A stretch of DNA of 64,000 nucleotides from Peribacillus frigoritolerans (GCF_040250305.1 NZ_CP158190.1:4558001-4622000); one strand, 5' to 3'. Shown: positions 8,942 through 18,090, numbered from the stretch's first letter. Made by a program: numbers and translations. The notes: generated by a model from the letters alone, not told the origin.

Positions 8942-10114
8942 GTGAAAGCTTTAATTGTCGATGATGAGTTCAATGTACGTGACGTAATACGCCATTTAGG
9001 GCAGTGGGAAAAATATGGTATCAACCAACTATTAGAAGCAAGTAATGGTGATGATGCAAAAAGAATGATAGAGAAGGAAAGTCCTGAAATCATCTTTACG
9101 GACGTGAAAATGCCTGGAATGAGCGGTATGGAACTAATCGAGTGGCTAGATTCCATTTCTTATCCTGGTAAAGTGATTTTAATTTCGGGTTTTGACGACT
9201 ATTCATTTATGCGTAAAGCAATTCAGTTTAGCAGCTTCGATTATTTGTTGAAACCGATTGAAGCTGATGCATTTAACAAAACACTGGAAGAAGCCGTTAA
9301 ATCATGGGCGAATGAAGAGGAAGTTCGTGCTAATGAAGATACCGGCGTATATGAAGATGTTAAAAGGTTTCGGAGTAATCAATTAGTTACTGCCGCTTGT
9401 ATGGGGGAACACTTCGACAAAAACGATATTGAGTCATATGTTCCAAAAGCAGACGGATACACCCTTACATTAATTTCCTTTTATCAAATGCACCATCCTG
9501 TCCCCTACATTCAGTTACTTGCTGACGAACTTGTTGAGCGGAAAATCGGAAATGCATTTGCGCTTCAGAATGATCATAATCTTTGTCTAGTGATCACCAT
9601 ACCTGACCATTGGTTATCCGTTGAAGAATGGATCAGTCATCAATTTGATATTCCTGTTCGCCTTGTTTGTGGCGAGTCCTTGGAATCATTAGGGGAGATC
9701 CACAATTCTTTTAAGTCATTACAAAAAGCAATGAAAAATCAAAACTTCAGATCCATCCACCGTTTGGATGACTTGGATGTTGCACGCCGCATAGAAGACA
9801 TAGTTTCATATGTTGAAAAATATTACATGGAAGAATTGAGTTTAGAAAAGCTATCGAATGTATTCTTCTTAAGTCGCGAACATATCTCAAGAAAGTTCAA
9901 ACAAAAAACCGGAATGCTCCTGTCCAAATACATCACTAAACTAAGAACTGACCAAGCAAAACGCTGGTTAAGAGAAACCGAAAAAAGTATTTACTCCATC
10001 TCTTTAATGCTCGGCTATCAGGATGAGAAATACTTTTCAAAACTATTCAAAAAAGTGGTTGGCATGACACCATTCGAGTACCGAAACGGTGAAAAGAATG
10101 CAGATCAGAAGTAA
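8942..10114 (+). CDS. YesN-type response regulator (receiver + AraC HTH)
   Basis: About 390 residues: a CheY-like receiver at the N-terminus (acidic pair in IVDDEF, phospho-acceptor Asp54 in IIFTDVKMPG, Lys in DYLLKPI), a central linker, and a C-terminal AraC pair of helix-turn-helix units (ELSLEKLSNVFFLSREHISRKFKQ and KSIYSISLMLGYQDEKYFSKLFKK, ending GMTPFEYR). The GTG at 8942 is preceded by AAGGAGAT and begins the receiver directly; a longer frame from 8867 overlaps the kinase gene but adds only unstructured sequence. It should be phosphorylated by the adjacent kinase and activate nearby genes, probably the binding protein and levansucrase genes. Confidence 0.91.
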   Translation: MKALIVDDEFNVRDVIRHLGQWEKYGINQLLEASNGDDAKRMIEKESPEIIFTDVKMPGMSGMELIEWLDSISYPGKVILISGFDDYSFMRKAIQFSSFDYLLKPIEADAFNKTLEEAVKSWANEEEVRANEDTGVYEDVKRFRSNQLVTAACMGEHFDKNDIESYVPKADGYTLTLISFYQMHHPVPYIQLLADELVERKIGNAFALQNDHNLCLVITIPDHWLSVEEWISHQFDIPVRLVCGESLESLGEIHNSFKSLQKAMKNQNFRSIHRLDDLDVARRIEDIVSYVEKYYMEELSLEKLSNVFFLSREHISRKFKQKTGMLLSKYITKLRTDQAKRWLRETEKSIYSISLMLGYQDEKYFSKLFKKVVGMTPFEYRNGEKNADQK

Positions 10115-10149
10115 ATAATTCACCTTAATTAGAAAATTTCAGGGGTGAC

Positions 10150-11433
10150 ATGATGAAAAAAGAGATACTAAACATATTTTTAATCGGAATATTGAGCCTA
10201 TCACTTTGTGCATGTCAAACAAAGACCGAGAGCGGAACAAAAAAACCGGAAATTTCAGAGCGAAAAATCACTTTGAATGTAAGGAATCCGAAAGTTGAAA
10301 TTTCTACACAGTTCGAACAAATGGTGATTGCTTATGAAAAAGAAAATCCAAATGTAGATATAAAGGTTCACACGGTTGGTGGGGCTATGGATAACCTTGC
10401 TGATTTGAAAGCAAAAATGGCCACTGGCAATGGTCCTGATATTTTCACAAACAGCGGATACGAAAATGCCAAACAGTGGAGTGAATATTTAGAGGATCTT
10501 TCTGACCAACCCTGGGTTGAACATGCATATGAAGATGCGTTAACCCCCATGAAATTCGATGGGAAAATTCATGGGATGCCGGTTAATCTGGAAGGGTACG
10601 GATTCATCTATAATAAGGATATATTTAATAAGGAAGGAATCGATGAATTACCCAAAACGCTGACTGAATTAATAGCAGTTGCTGAAAAATTGCAAAAAGC
10701 AGGGGTTACTCCTTTTGCAACTGGATATTATGAAGAGTGGAAATTGGGTGACCACTTAATGAATGTCGGTTTTACAGAGCAAGAAGATCCACCGGCTTTT
10801 ATAAAAGGCCTAAATGATGGAACTGAAACAATATATAATAATCAAAAATTCAATGATCTAATCAATTTGTTGGATGTAACATTAAAGTATGGAAACAATA
10901 ACCCGCTAACAACAGATTACAACATGGAAGTGAATCTATTCACTTCAAAAAATGCAGCGATTATTCAACAAGGAAACTGGATACAGCCGATGATCGATCA
11001 ACAATCACCGAATATGAACATCGGATTTATGCCAATACCAATAAATGATCAACCTAAAAAGGAAGCCTTGATGGTCGGCGTACCGAATTATTGGGTTGTA
11101 AACAAACAAGCCACACCAGAAAAGAAGAAAGAAGCGAAGAGATTTTTAAATTGGATGGTTTCTTCTGAACAAGGCAAAATGTTTTTGACAGAACGCTTTA
11201 AATTCATACCTGCTTTCACTAACATTGAAGCTGACAATTTAGGACCTCTTGCTGATGAAACAATTCAGTATTATAAAGAAGGAAAAACATTATACTCAAA
11301 CTGGTATGATTTCCCTGTAGGAATAAGAGAAGAATTTGGGGCTGCCATGCAACTATATGTAGGAAACAAGCTTAATCGTGGTCAATTACTGCACGAGTTT
11401 CAGAGGTCATGGGAAAGGGCGTCAAGCGAATAA
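10150..11433 (+). CDS. Extracellular sugar-binding lipoprotein without a permease
   Basis: A 427-residue family-1 (MalE-like) solute-binding protein. It has a lipoprotein signal ending in the lipobox L-C-A-C (lipidated Cys22), GPDIFTNSG, an M-P-V-N-L-E-G-Y-G-F-I-Y-N-K block around residue 140, and a conserved C-terminal lobe (AAIIQQGNWI, PNYWVVNKQ). Such proteins capture oligosaccharides for ABC importers, but no permease or ATPase gene lies in this 64-kb window. It sits 35 bases after the response-regulator gene and ends in its own terminator ahead of sacB, so it may feed the kinase a ligand signal or use a permease encoded elsewhere. AGGGGTGAC precedes two adjacent ATG codons. Confidence 0.88.
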   Translation: MMKKEILNIFLIGILSLSLCACQTKTESGTKKPEISERKITLNVRNPKVEISTQFEQMVIAYEKENPNVDIKVHTVGGAMDNLADLKAKMATGNGPDIFTNSGYENAKQWSEYLEDLSDQPWVEHAYEDALTPMKFDGKIHGMPVNLEGYGFIYNKDIFNKEGIDELPKTLTELIAVAEKLQKAGVTPFATGYYEEWKLGDHLMNVGFTEQEDPPAFIKGLNDGTETIYNNQKFNDLINLLDVTLKYGNNNPLTTDYNMEVNLFTSKNAAIIQQGNWIQPMIDQQSPNMNIGFMPIPINDQPKKEALMVGVPNYWVVNKQATPEKKKEAKRFLNWMVSSEQGKMFLTERFKFIPAFTNIEADNLGPLADETIQYYKEGKTLYSNWYDFPVGIREEFGAAMQLYVGNKLNRGQLLHEFQRSWERASSE

Positions 11434-11447
11434 AATAGTACACTTCT

Positions 11448-11473
11448 TGCCTCCTTTGTTGGGGCATTTTTTT
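11448..11473 (+). terminator. Terminator after the binding-protein gene
   Basis: TGCCTC (11448-11453) pairs with GGGGCA (11461-11466), with one wobble pair, followed by TTTTTTT. It separates the regulatory unit from sacB. Confidence 0.7.
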
Positions 11474-11658
11474 GTACGTCGAAAACTACGATATCAATAT
11501 AAGACTAAATTCTAATCAATATATGACATATCCATAGAATTAAGACTAACCTATAATTTTATTAGTACTTCAAACAGGCGGGACTGTTACTCCCAAAAAG
11601 TAATCGTTCCACTAGACTTTATTTTTATATACTAATAAACATTCTAGGAGGAAGGCAT
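11474..11658 (+). promoter_or_regulatory. sacB upstream region
   Basis: This 185-base AT-rich region holds the sacB promoter and leader. The stretch ACTTCAAACAGGCGGGAC near 11568 resembles, from memory, the segment upstream of B. subtilis sacB. I see no clear RAT antiterminator hairpin with terminator, so SacY-type antitermination is not supported. TAGGAGGAAGG lies just before the start codon. Confidence 0.4.
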
Positions 11659-13125
11659 ATGAACCTTAACAGGCTTGCCAAACAAGCAACAGTAATAACA
11701 CTTAGTACAGTTATCTTATTAGGAGGCAGTCGCTCAGAAGCTTTCGCGGCACCAAAAGACCCATTAGATCACAATGAAAAGTATGGCACTTCACAAATCA
11801 CTCGTTACGACATGCAAAAAATGATTAATCAACAAGGCGATGAAAAGTTTACAGTTCCCAAGTTTGACGAATCAACAATAAAAAACATTCCCTCAGCAAA
11901 AAAGTATGACAAATCAGGAAATTTAATTGATATGGATGTATGGGATACCTGGCCATTACAAAACGCTGATGGTACAGTGGCAGAATATAAGGGCTATCAT
12001 ATCGTATTTGGATTAGCTGGAGACCCTGAAAATGGTAGTGACACGTTCATTTACTTGTTCTACAAAAAAGTTGGAGAAACATCCATTGATGCTTGGAAAA
12101 ATGCTGGCAGAGTATTTGATGATAATGATAAAAATGTTCCAAATGATCCTTATTTAAAAAATCAAGCAGAAGAGTGGTCCGGTTCTGCAACCTTCACGTC
12201 TGATGGAGAAGTTCGCTTATTCTATACAAATCGCGGACAGTTTTCACCAGATTCTAAGCAATACGGTAAACAAACATTAACAACAGCTCAAGTAAACTTA
12301 TCTGAGTCAGGTGCCAATACATTGCAAGTGGATGGCGTAGAAGATTACAAATCCATCTATGAAGGCGGAGACAGCAAGTTTTATCAATCACATGATAAAG
12401 CTTTCGGCGATGAAAATTTTAGTGATAATCATACATTGAGAGATCCACACTATATTGAAGACAATGGTCGTAAATACCTTGTTTTTGAAGCGAATACTGG
12501 GACTGAATATGGTTACCAAGGAGAAGAATCCCTTTACAACAGGGCTTACTATGGCAACAGCAATAAATTCTTCCAAGCTGAAAAGGATAAACTTCTGCAA
12601 AGCTCTAAAAAAGGTTTAGCTGAATTAGCAAACGGTGCCATTGGCATTATTGAAATAAACGATGATTATACATTAAAAAACGAAATGAAACCCTTGATTG
12701 TTTCGAATACAGTAACAGATGAAATTGAACGTCCTAACATATTTGAAAAAGACGGAAAATGGTATTTATTCACAAGTACAAGAGGATCAAAAATGACCAT
12801 TGATGGAATTGATGATAAAGATATTTACATGTTAGGCTACGTGGCAAATTCTTTAACTGGCCCATACAAACCGTTAAATAAAACAGGAATTGTCTTACAC
12901 CAAGATCTTGATCCTTATGATATTACTTGGACATATGCTCATTATGCTATCCCACAACCGGAAAGCGATAATGTAGTTATCACAAGTTACATGACAAATA
13001 GAGGTTATTTTAAAGACCATAAATCTACCTTTGCCCCAAGTTTTTCACTTAACATCAAAGGGCCAAATACAGCTGTGATAGAAGATAGTATTCAGGAACA
13101 GGGTCAACTAACGAATAACCAATAA
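11659..13125 (+). CDS. sacB: Levansucrase (GH68)
   Basis: A 488-residue secreted fructosyltransferase that splits sucrose and polymerises fructose into beta-2,6 levan. It has a Sec signal peptide (residues 1-30, ending AFAA). The three catalytic blocks are intact: nucleophile Asp96 in DVWDTWPLQN, the transition-state stabiliser Asp262 in RDPHY, and acid/base Glu357 in DEIERPN. EWSGSA, the calcium-site region, and RGSKMTIDG are also present. Length equals that of the Bacillus enzymes. It is followed by levB, as in B. subtilis sacB-levB. A strong terminator and a palindromic repeat separate the two genes here. Confidence 0.97.
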   Translation: MNLNRLAKQATVITLSTVILLGGSRSEAFAAPKDPLDHNEKYGTSQITRYDMQKMINQQGDEKFTVPKFDESTIKNIPSAKKYDKSGNLIDMDVWDTWPLQNADGTVAEYKGYHIVFGLAGDPENGSDTFIYLFYKKVGETSIDAWKNAGRVFDDNDKNVPNDPYLKNQAEEWSGSATFTSDGEVRLFYTNRGQFSPDSKQYGKQTLTTAQVNLSESGANTLQVDGVEDYKSIYEGGDSKFYQSHDKAFGDENFSDNHTLRDPHYIEDNGRKYLVFEANTGTEYGYQGEESLYNRAYYGNSNKFFQAEKDKLLQSSKKGLAELANGAIGIIEINDDYTLKNEMKPLIVSNTVTDEIERPNIFEKDGKWYLFTSTRGSKMTIDGIDDKDIYMLGYVANSLTGPYKPLNKTGIVLHQDLDPYDITWTYAHYAIPQPESDNVVITSYMTNRGYFKDHKSTFAPSFSLNIKGPNTAVIEDSIQEQGQLTNNQ

Positions 13126-13164
13126 TTTAATGTTCATCCGAAGTTTTACAAAATTAATCAAAAA

Positions 13165-13199
13165 AGAAAATGTCTGTAAAATCGGCATTTTCTTTTTTT
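13165..13199 (+). terminator. sacB terminator
   Basis: AGAAAATG (13165-13172) pairs with CATTTTCT (13186-13193), followed by TTTTTT. The A-rich left flank could also let it work on the other strand. Confidence 0.85.
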
Positions 13200-13249
13200 A
13201 ATTAGGCTCTTTTCGTAAAGATTGTTGTTTTTAAGACGAAACTATTTAA

Positions 13250-13377
13250 GGTTGATTGGAGCGGAAGTGCGAGACTCCTGCGGGAGCAGCGGGACAGGTG
13301 AGACCCCACAGGCGTTTACGCCGAGGAGGCTCACCGCCCGCCCCGCGGAAAGCGAGCATCTGGAGGGGAAATCAACC
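13250..13377. repeat. Palindromic repeat copy 1 (sacB-levB gap)
   Basis: Bounded by GGTTGATT and AATCAACC in inverted orientation, with a GC-rich core (CGAGACTCCTGCGGGA, AGACCCCACAGGCG, CGAGGAGGCTC, CCGCGGAAAGCGAG). Related copies are at 27792, 36110, 36368 and 58885. It also has outer inverted arms (GGCTCTTTTCG near 13205 and GCGAAAACAGCT near 13412). GC content is far above the surroundings. It lies between sacB and levB and may affect their co-transcription. Confidence 0.9.
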
Positions 13378-13477
13378 ACACCGCACTACTTAGTAAATAG
13401 CAACAAAGTATGCGAAAACAGCTTTTAATTAAATATGCTTTACATTATCTTAGGAACAAAATAGGGAAAATAAAAGC

Positions 13478-15043
13478 GTGGTGATTTACTTGGACAAAAT
13501 AGTTTTTAATAAGAAAGGTTTTAAGTCGTTGGCTCTATTAATACTTGGATTGTTTACTGCCGGATTATTAGTCTATTTAATCAAATCAACTTTACCAGTA
13601 AAGCATGAAGAGGAATCGTATCGAGCTAACTACCATTTCACTGTACCTGACAAATGGAAAAACGATCCTCAGAGGCCGATTTTCATTGATGGAGAGTACC
13701 ATTACTTTTACCTCTATAATGGGGATTATCCGGATGGAAATGGAACAGAATGGCGTCATTCAACCTCAGAGGACTTGGTGCATTGGAGTGATCAAGGGAT
13801 AGCCATTCCGAAATATACCAATGATAATGGAGATCCATGGTCGGGATCAGTCGTTGTGGACAAAGAAAATACGGCAGGCTTTGGAAAAGATGCTCTTGTG
13901 GCAATTGTTACGCAGCCCTCCAAGGATGGCGGTAAACAGGAACAATTTCTATGGTATAGTACGGACAACGGTAAAACATTTACCTCCTACAGTGATGATC
14001 CCATCATCTCAAATCCTGGAACGAAAGATTTTAGAGATCCAAAAATCATCTGGGATGACAATGATCAAAAATGGATAATGGTCATGGCTGAGGGAACAAA
14101 AATAGGTTTTTATAAATCTCACAACCTAAAAGATTGGCAGTATATGAGCAGTTTTGTCACGAAAAACATTGGTATTGTAGAGTGCCCTGACCTTTATATG
14201 TTACGGGCGGATGACGGGACTTTAAAATGGGTACTTGGTGTCAGTGCTAATGGGCAATCGAATGGTAAACCAAACACATACGCCTATTGGACTGGAAGCT
14301 TTGATGGAATGGAATTCTTCCCAGATTCCAATGAACCGCAATGGTTAGATCATGGCTTCGATTGGTATGGTGGAGTTACATTTGAAGATGGGACAGAAAG
14401 CGATAAATATAACAAACGGTATGCCCTCGCTTGGATGAATAATTGGGCCTATGTCGATAATACTCCGACCCTAAAAGAGGGCTTTAATGGAATGGATTCC
14501 ATCGTTCGCCAAATCGGGCTAAAACATGCAGGCAACAACCTATATTATTTATCTTCACAACCTATCGAAGCATTGAAAGAATTGACGAGTTCAACGGATT
14601 CTTATGAACAAATTGAAGTGAATGGCTCCAAAACTCTAGATATAAAAGGTGATGTATATCAATTGGAGACGGATATCAATTGGTCAGACATAAACAATGT
14701 AGGCTTAAGGCTTCGGGAATCAGCAGATCAAACACGCCACATCGACGTAGGAATTTTTGCAGAAGAAAACTACTCTTATGTCAATCGAACTTTTACCGAA
14801 CACCCTGACGAAAGTAATCAATATATTAAAAGCATCGCTCCATATGATGCTAGCAAGAAACATGTTCACTTAAAGATCCTCATTGATAAAACAAGTATTG
14901 AAGTGTTTGTGGATGATGGAAAGATTGCATATTCAAATTTAATATTCCCTGAATTTGATGATAAAGGAATATCCCTCTTCTCAGAGGGAGGCAAAGCGGT
15001 CTTTCATAATATTAAGATCAAACACCTCGATTCGATTAATTGA
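13478..15043 (+). CDS. levB: Endolevanase (GH32)
   Basis: A 521-residue membrane-anchored or exported GH32 enzyme that cuts levan internally. One N-terminal transmembrane segment (about 15-34) is followed by the five-blade catalytic domain with nucleophile Asp63 in DKWKNDPQRP, the RDP motif at 186-188 (FRDPK), and acid/base Glu235 in VECPDLY. The C-terminal beta-sandwich (VHLKILIDKTSIEVFVDDG) is typical of GH32. It closely matches what I recall of B. subtilis LevB (YveB), which also follows sacB. Start choice is uncertain: GTG at 13478 or TTG at 13490, the latter preceded by GTGGTGAT. Confidence 0.93.
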   Translation: MVIYLDKIVFNKKGFKSLALLILGLFTAGLLVYLIKSTLPVKHEEESYRANYHFTVPDKWKNDPQRPIFIDGEYHYFYLYNGDYPDGNGTEWRHSTSEDLVHWSDQGIAIPKYTNDNGDPWSGSVVVDKENTAGFGKDALVAIVTQPSKDGGKQEQFLWYSTDNGKTFTSYSDDPIISNPGTKDFRDPKIIWDDNDQKWIMVMAEGTKIGFYKSHNLKDWQYMSSFVTKNIGIVECPDLYMLRADDGTLKWVLGVSANGQSNGKPNTYAYWTGSFDGMEFFPDSNEPQWLDHGFDWYGGVTFEDGTESDKYNKRYALAWMNNWAYVDNTPTLKEGFNGMDSIVRQIGLKHAGNNLYYLSSQPIEALKELTSSTDSYEQIEVNGSKTLDIKGDVYQLETDINWSDINNVGLRLRESADQTRHIDVGIFAEENYSYVNRTFTEHPDESNQYIKSIAPYDASKKHVHLKILIDKTSIEVFVDDGKIAYSNLIFPEFDDKGISLFSEGGKAVFHNIKIKHLDSIN

Positions 15044-15130
15044 ACATCATTTATGAATGGCGATACTATGGTTTATACTTTGACCGCAATTCACCATGTC
15101 TACCCAAAACTCTTCAAATGGGAGTAATAA

Positions 15131-15171
15131 CGAAAAGCCGGATTCAACAAGTATTGAAATCCGGCTTTTCG
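15131..15171 (+). terminator. levB terminator
   Basis: A 15-bp stem, CGAAAAGCCGGATTC pairing with the matching right arm that ends in CGGCTTTTCG. The T-tract is inside the stem, so it could work in both directions. Confidence 0.85.
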
Positions 15172-15467
15172 TAATGGCTGAGAGGCTCCCTACAAGGGGG
15201 AAACTGTTGAATCAACTACTATCCCACCGGTTTGTTGGTTAATGGTATGGGTTTATGATGTTTAACGAAAGTTAACTTCAGTAAATTAACCCGTGCCATA
15301 CAAAAGTACTTGTAGAAGCTACTGACCACAATATGTAAATGGAGGCTGTCCCTCCCTCTTCATTGTGTCTTTATGAATCTATTTGTATTTAAGTTACTTC
15401 CACTTGTAATCTTCCTGACTACTACTTAGCCATGGCGAATTAGGAATATAGCTGATTAGGAATAAGA
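15172..15467. other. Intergenic region with an imperfect inverted repeat
   Basis: About 300 bases without a gene. An imperfect inverted repeat pairs ATGGTATGGGTT (from about 15241) with AACCCGTGCCAT (to about 15300), with a TTTAAC/GTTAA inner stem. No open frame or riboswitch is recognisable. Confidence 0.4.
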
Positions 15468-15488
15468 GCATCTGCCAAAAGCAGATGC
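15468..15488 (-). terminator. Probable terminator of the carbonic anhydrase/SulP operon
   Basis: GCATCTGC (15468-15475) pairs with GCAGATGC (15481-15488), 20 bases after the SulP stop codon. The minus-strand T-tract is poor, so termination may be weak. Confidence 0.55.
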
Positions 15489-15507
15489 CTTATCTTCTTG
15501 ACAGGAG

Positions 15508-17265
15508 TCAAGTTAATCCTATCTCCCGTTTTCTTTTCTGTTTTAATAACGCAGGCTTTGGAACTTCCTGTGAGAGTGCGGTACATTCAGCAAATGAAAA
15601 CTGTTTACACCCTTTACAACGGTTCTCATCCAGTTTGGATAAAGCTTTATTAATGGCATCTCCCGTACTGGAAAAGAACTGTTCCTCACCAACCAGTTTA
15701 ATAAATCCGGTTTTTCTCAGCATTTCTTTAGGTTCCTGTTGAATTCCGGAAATCAACACTTGTAGGTTATGAAACTTGAATTGCTTCACGATGTCGGTTA
15801 AAAGTGCTTCTCCTGATGTATCGATAAATGGCACATTGCTCATTCTTAATAGCAGGACTTTTGGTTTTGATCGCATTATTTCCTCGATTTCTTCTTGCAG
15901 CCTTTCGATTGTGCCAAAGAATAAAGGTCCTTCTATCGTATACATGTTAATCTGCGGGCAGCTTGAACCTTGTTGCACCATTTCTGGTTTAACTAGTTTA
16001 TCAGCTGGATCTGGTAATACCTTTGATAATTTCAATGTACCGCTCATCAGTTTAACGAACGATAGAATGGCTAATAGTAATCCGATCCCGACACCTGTTG
16101 TCAGGTCAATCAATACGGTTAACACGAAGGTAACGATCAATACGACCGAGTCCATGGTTTTTGCTTTTAAGATATGCGAAAATTCTTTGCGTTCGCTCAT
16201 GTTCCATGCGACAAACATAAGAATGGGGGCCATGCTGGCCAAAGGAATGGCCGAAGCATAAGGGGCCAAACTGACTAACACCAGCAATACCACCAGCCCA
16301 TGAATCAGGCCTGATATGGGGGAGACTGCACCGTTTTTAATATTCGTTGCGGTACGGGCGATGGCACCTGTAGCCGGAATGCCTCCAAATAAAGGCGTAA
16401 TCATATTGGTCAATCCTTGCCCCATCAGCTCTTTGTTGCTGTTATGTTTACTGTTGGTCATGCCGTCTGCCACTACAGCGGATAAGAGTGATTCAATTCC
16501 TCCAAGCATGGCAATGACCAAAGCAGCCGGAAGGAGTTCAATCACCAGACCGCCAGTGATATGGGGAAACTGAAAATGGGGCAATGCATTAGGAATGGCT
16601 CCATAAGCCGATCCAATGGTCGCTACCTGACCTGGAAAGAATAAGCTGGCGACTAGAGTTGATACAATCAATCCCAGCAATGCTCCAGGGATTTTCGGTA
16701 AATATTTTGGAGTTAATATGACGAGAGTTAAACTTATGATAGCTACCAATACACTATAGATATTCACTGTATTGAAGTTCAATATGATTTCTTTCATATT
16801 TAAAAGAAAGGCTTCTTCTTTTTTTAAATTACTGAGTCCAAAGAAATTGGCAATCTGGCCAGAGAAGATAATCACAGCAATTCCAGCAGTAAAGCCGATC
16901 GTAACTGGACGGGGAATAAACTTGATGAATCTTCCTAGTTTGAAGACACCCATAAGAAATATCATGATACCTGCCAGGAAGCCGGCGATTAACAGTTTTT
17001 CATATCCGTACTGCATGACCACACCGAACAGTACCGGGACAAAGGCGCCAGTCGGGCCTGCAATTTGATATTTCGAACCTCCAAAAAGGGAGACCATGAT
17101 TCCTGCAATAATTGATGTGTACAGTCCATATTCCGGTCTTACTCCGGAAGCAATGGCAAAGGCCATCGCTAAAGGAATCGCTACAATCCCAACTACCACC
17201 CCGGCAACCAGGTCTTTCTGAAAATGGCCTAAGTTGTATCCTTCAAGCCTGCTAGAACCTATCAT
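15508..17265 (-). CDS. SulP family anion (bicarbonate/sulfate) transporter with STAS domain
   Basis: A 585-residue transporter: 12-14 membrane segments beginning DLVAGVVVGIVAIPLAMAFAIASGV, the SulP signature region GLYTSIIAGIMVSLFGGSKYQIAGPTGA, and a cytoplasmic STAS domain (about the last 150 residues, LLRMSNVPFIDTSGEALLTDIV). A cysteine-rich tail (CKGCKQFSFAEC) follows. The ATG at 17265 is preceded by AGAAGGAG; the longer frame from 17328 would overlap the carbonic anhydrase gene. Cotranscription with a beta-carbonic anhydrase suggests bicarbonate transport, like the B. subtilis yvdAB arrangement. Confidence 0.9.
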   Translation of the reverse strand: MIGSSRLEGYNLGHFQKDLVAGVVVGIVAIPLAMAFAIASGVRPEYGLYTSIIAGIMVSLFGGSKYQIAGPTGAFVPVLFGVVMQYGYEKLLIAGFLAGIMIFLMGVFKLGRFIKFIPRPVTIGFTAGIAVIIFSGQIANFFGLSNLKKEEAFLLNMKEIILNFNTVNIYSVLVAIISLTLVILTPKYLPKIPGALLGLIVSTLVASLFFPGQVATIGSAYGAIPNALPHFQFPHITGGLVIELLPAALVIAMLGGIESLLSAVVADGMTNSKHNSNKELMGQGLTNMITPLFGGIPATGAIARTATNIKNGAVSPISGLIHGLVVLLVLVSLAPYASAIPLASMAPILMFVAWNMSERKEFSHILKAKTMDSVVLIVTFVLTVLIDLTTGVGIGLLLAILSFVKLMSGTLKLSKVLPDPADKLVKPEMVQQGSSCPQINMYTIEGPLFFGTIERLQEEIEEIMRSKPKVLLLRMSNVPFIDTSGEALLTDIVKQFKFHNLQVLISGIQQEPKEMLRKTGFIKLVGEEQFFSSTGDAINKALSKLDENRCKGCKQFSFAECTALSQEVPKPALLKQKRKREIGLT

Positions 17266-17281
17266 TTTATCGCTCCTTCTA

Positions 17282-17875
17282 TTATTGAATTTGTATTTCG
17301 TCCTTGCTGACAACGTTGCTATATCCATCTATGATTCGATCCAATTTACCCGTTTCGGGATGGATGACCATACCGTGAACGGCGATGGAATCCGGTAATA
17401 ATGGATGGTTTTCAATCAAACGGACACTATTCGTTACACTCTCCTCAACGCATTGAAAGCCTGAAAGCCACTTTGATAAATCAATACCAGAGTTTGTAAG
17501 GATATCAATTTCCTCCTGACTGACTTTCTTCTGCTTTGCGGCATCAAGAAGTGAAGAGGATTGAAGCCCCACCATACCGCATCCGTGATGTCCGATCACA
17601 CACACTTCCTCCACTTTTAGCTCATAAACAGCGACAAGGATACTGCGCATGATGCTGCCAAAGGGATGAGAAACAATAGCTCCAGCGTTTTTAATGATTT
17701 TCGCATCTCCATTTCTTAAACCCATCGCCTTTGGAAGCAATTCCAACAGACGGGTATCCATGCACGTTATGATGACGATCTTTTTATCTGGATACTTTGT
17801 CGTTTGAAACCTTTCATATTTGTTTTGATCGACAAACGTCTTGTTGTAATCCAGAATGCTAGAAATAACTGACAT
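17282..17875 (-). CDS. Beta-class carbonic anhydrase
   Basis: A 197-residue zinc enzyme that interconverts CO2 and bicarbonate. It has the ligands Cys in ITCMDTRL (with the Asp/Arg dyad), His and Cys in VIGHHGCGMVG, and the loop KNAGAIV. It ends 16 bases before the SulP gene and should form one operon with it, coupling hydration of CO2 to anion transport. The start follows AAAGGAGAAT. Confidence 0.93.
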   Translation of the reverse strand: MSVISSILDYNKTFVDQNKYERFQTTKYPDKKIVIITCMDTRLLELLPKAMGLRNGDAKIIKNAGAIVSHPFGSIMRSILVAVYELKVEEVCVIGHHGCGMVGLQSSSLLDAAKQKKVSQEEIDILTNSGIDLSKWLSGFQCVEESVTNSVRLIENHPLLPDSIAVHGMVIHPETGKLDRIIDGYSNVVSKDEIQIQ

Positions 17876-18090
17876 TACTTATTCTCCTTTCTCGTGTTGA
17901 AATATGATGGAAATGTTCTATGTACAATATTCCAGATGCCTTTCATAAACGGTCTTATTTGGCTCTGTTTTATCATTTGGTGCTTTATTCCATGTTAGAG
18001 ATATTAAATTAGAGCTAAATGATAGAAGGATTAGAAAATGGTGAGAATTATTACAGTTCCTTCTCTTTTTTTTTGCATTTTTCTTACTCA

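Noticed and set aside
11474..11658. SacY-type RAT antiterminator in the sacB leader
   Set aside because: Short GGGA/TCCC pairings exist, but there is no terminator-overlapping RAT stem and no sacX/sacY gene in the window.
15172..15230. GGCTGAGAGG-like stretch suggestive of a TPP riboswitch
   Set aside because: The remaining conserved blocks (ACCC...GAACCTGAT and the 3' arm) are absent and no thiamine gene follows on either strand.
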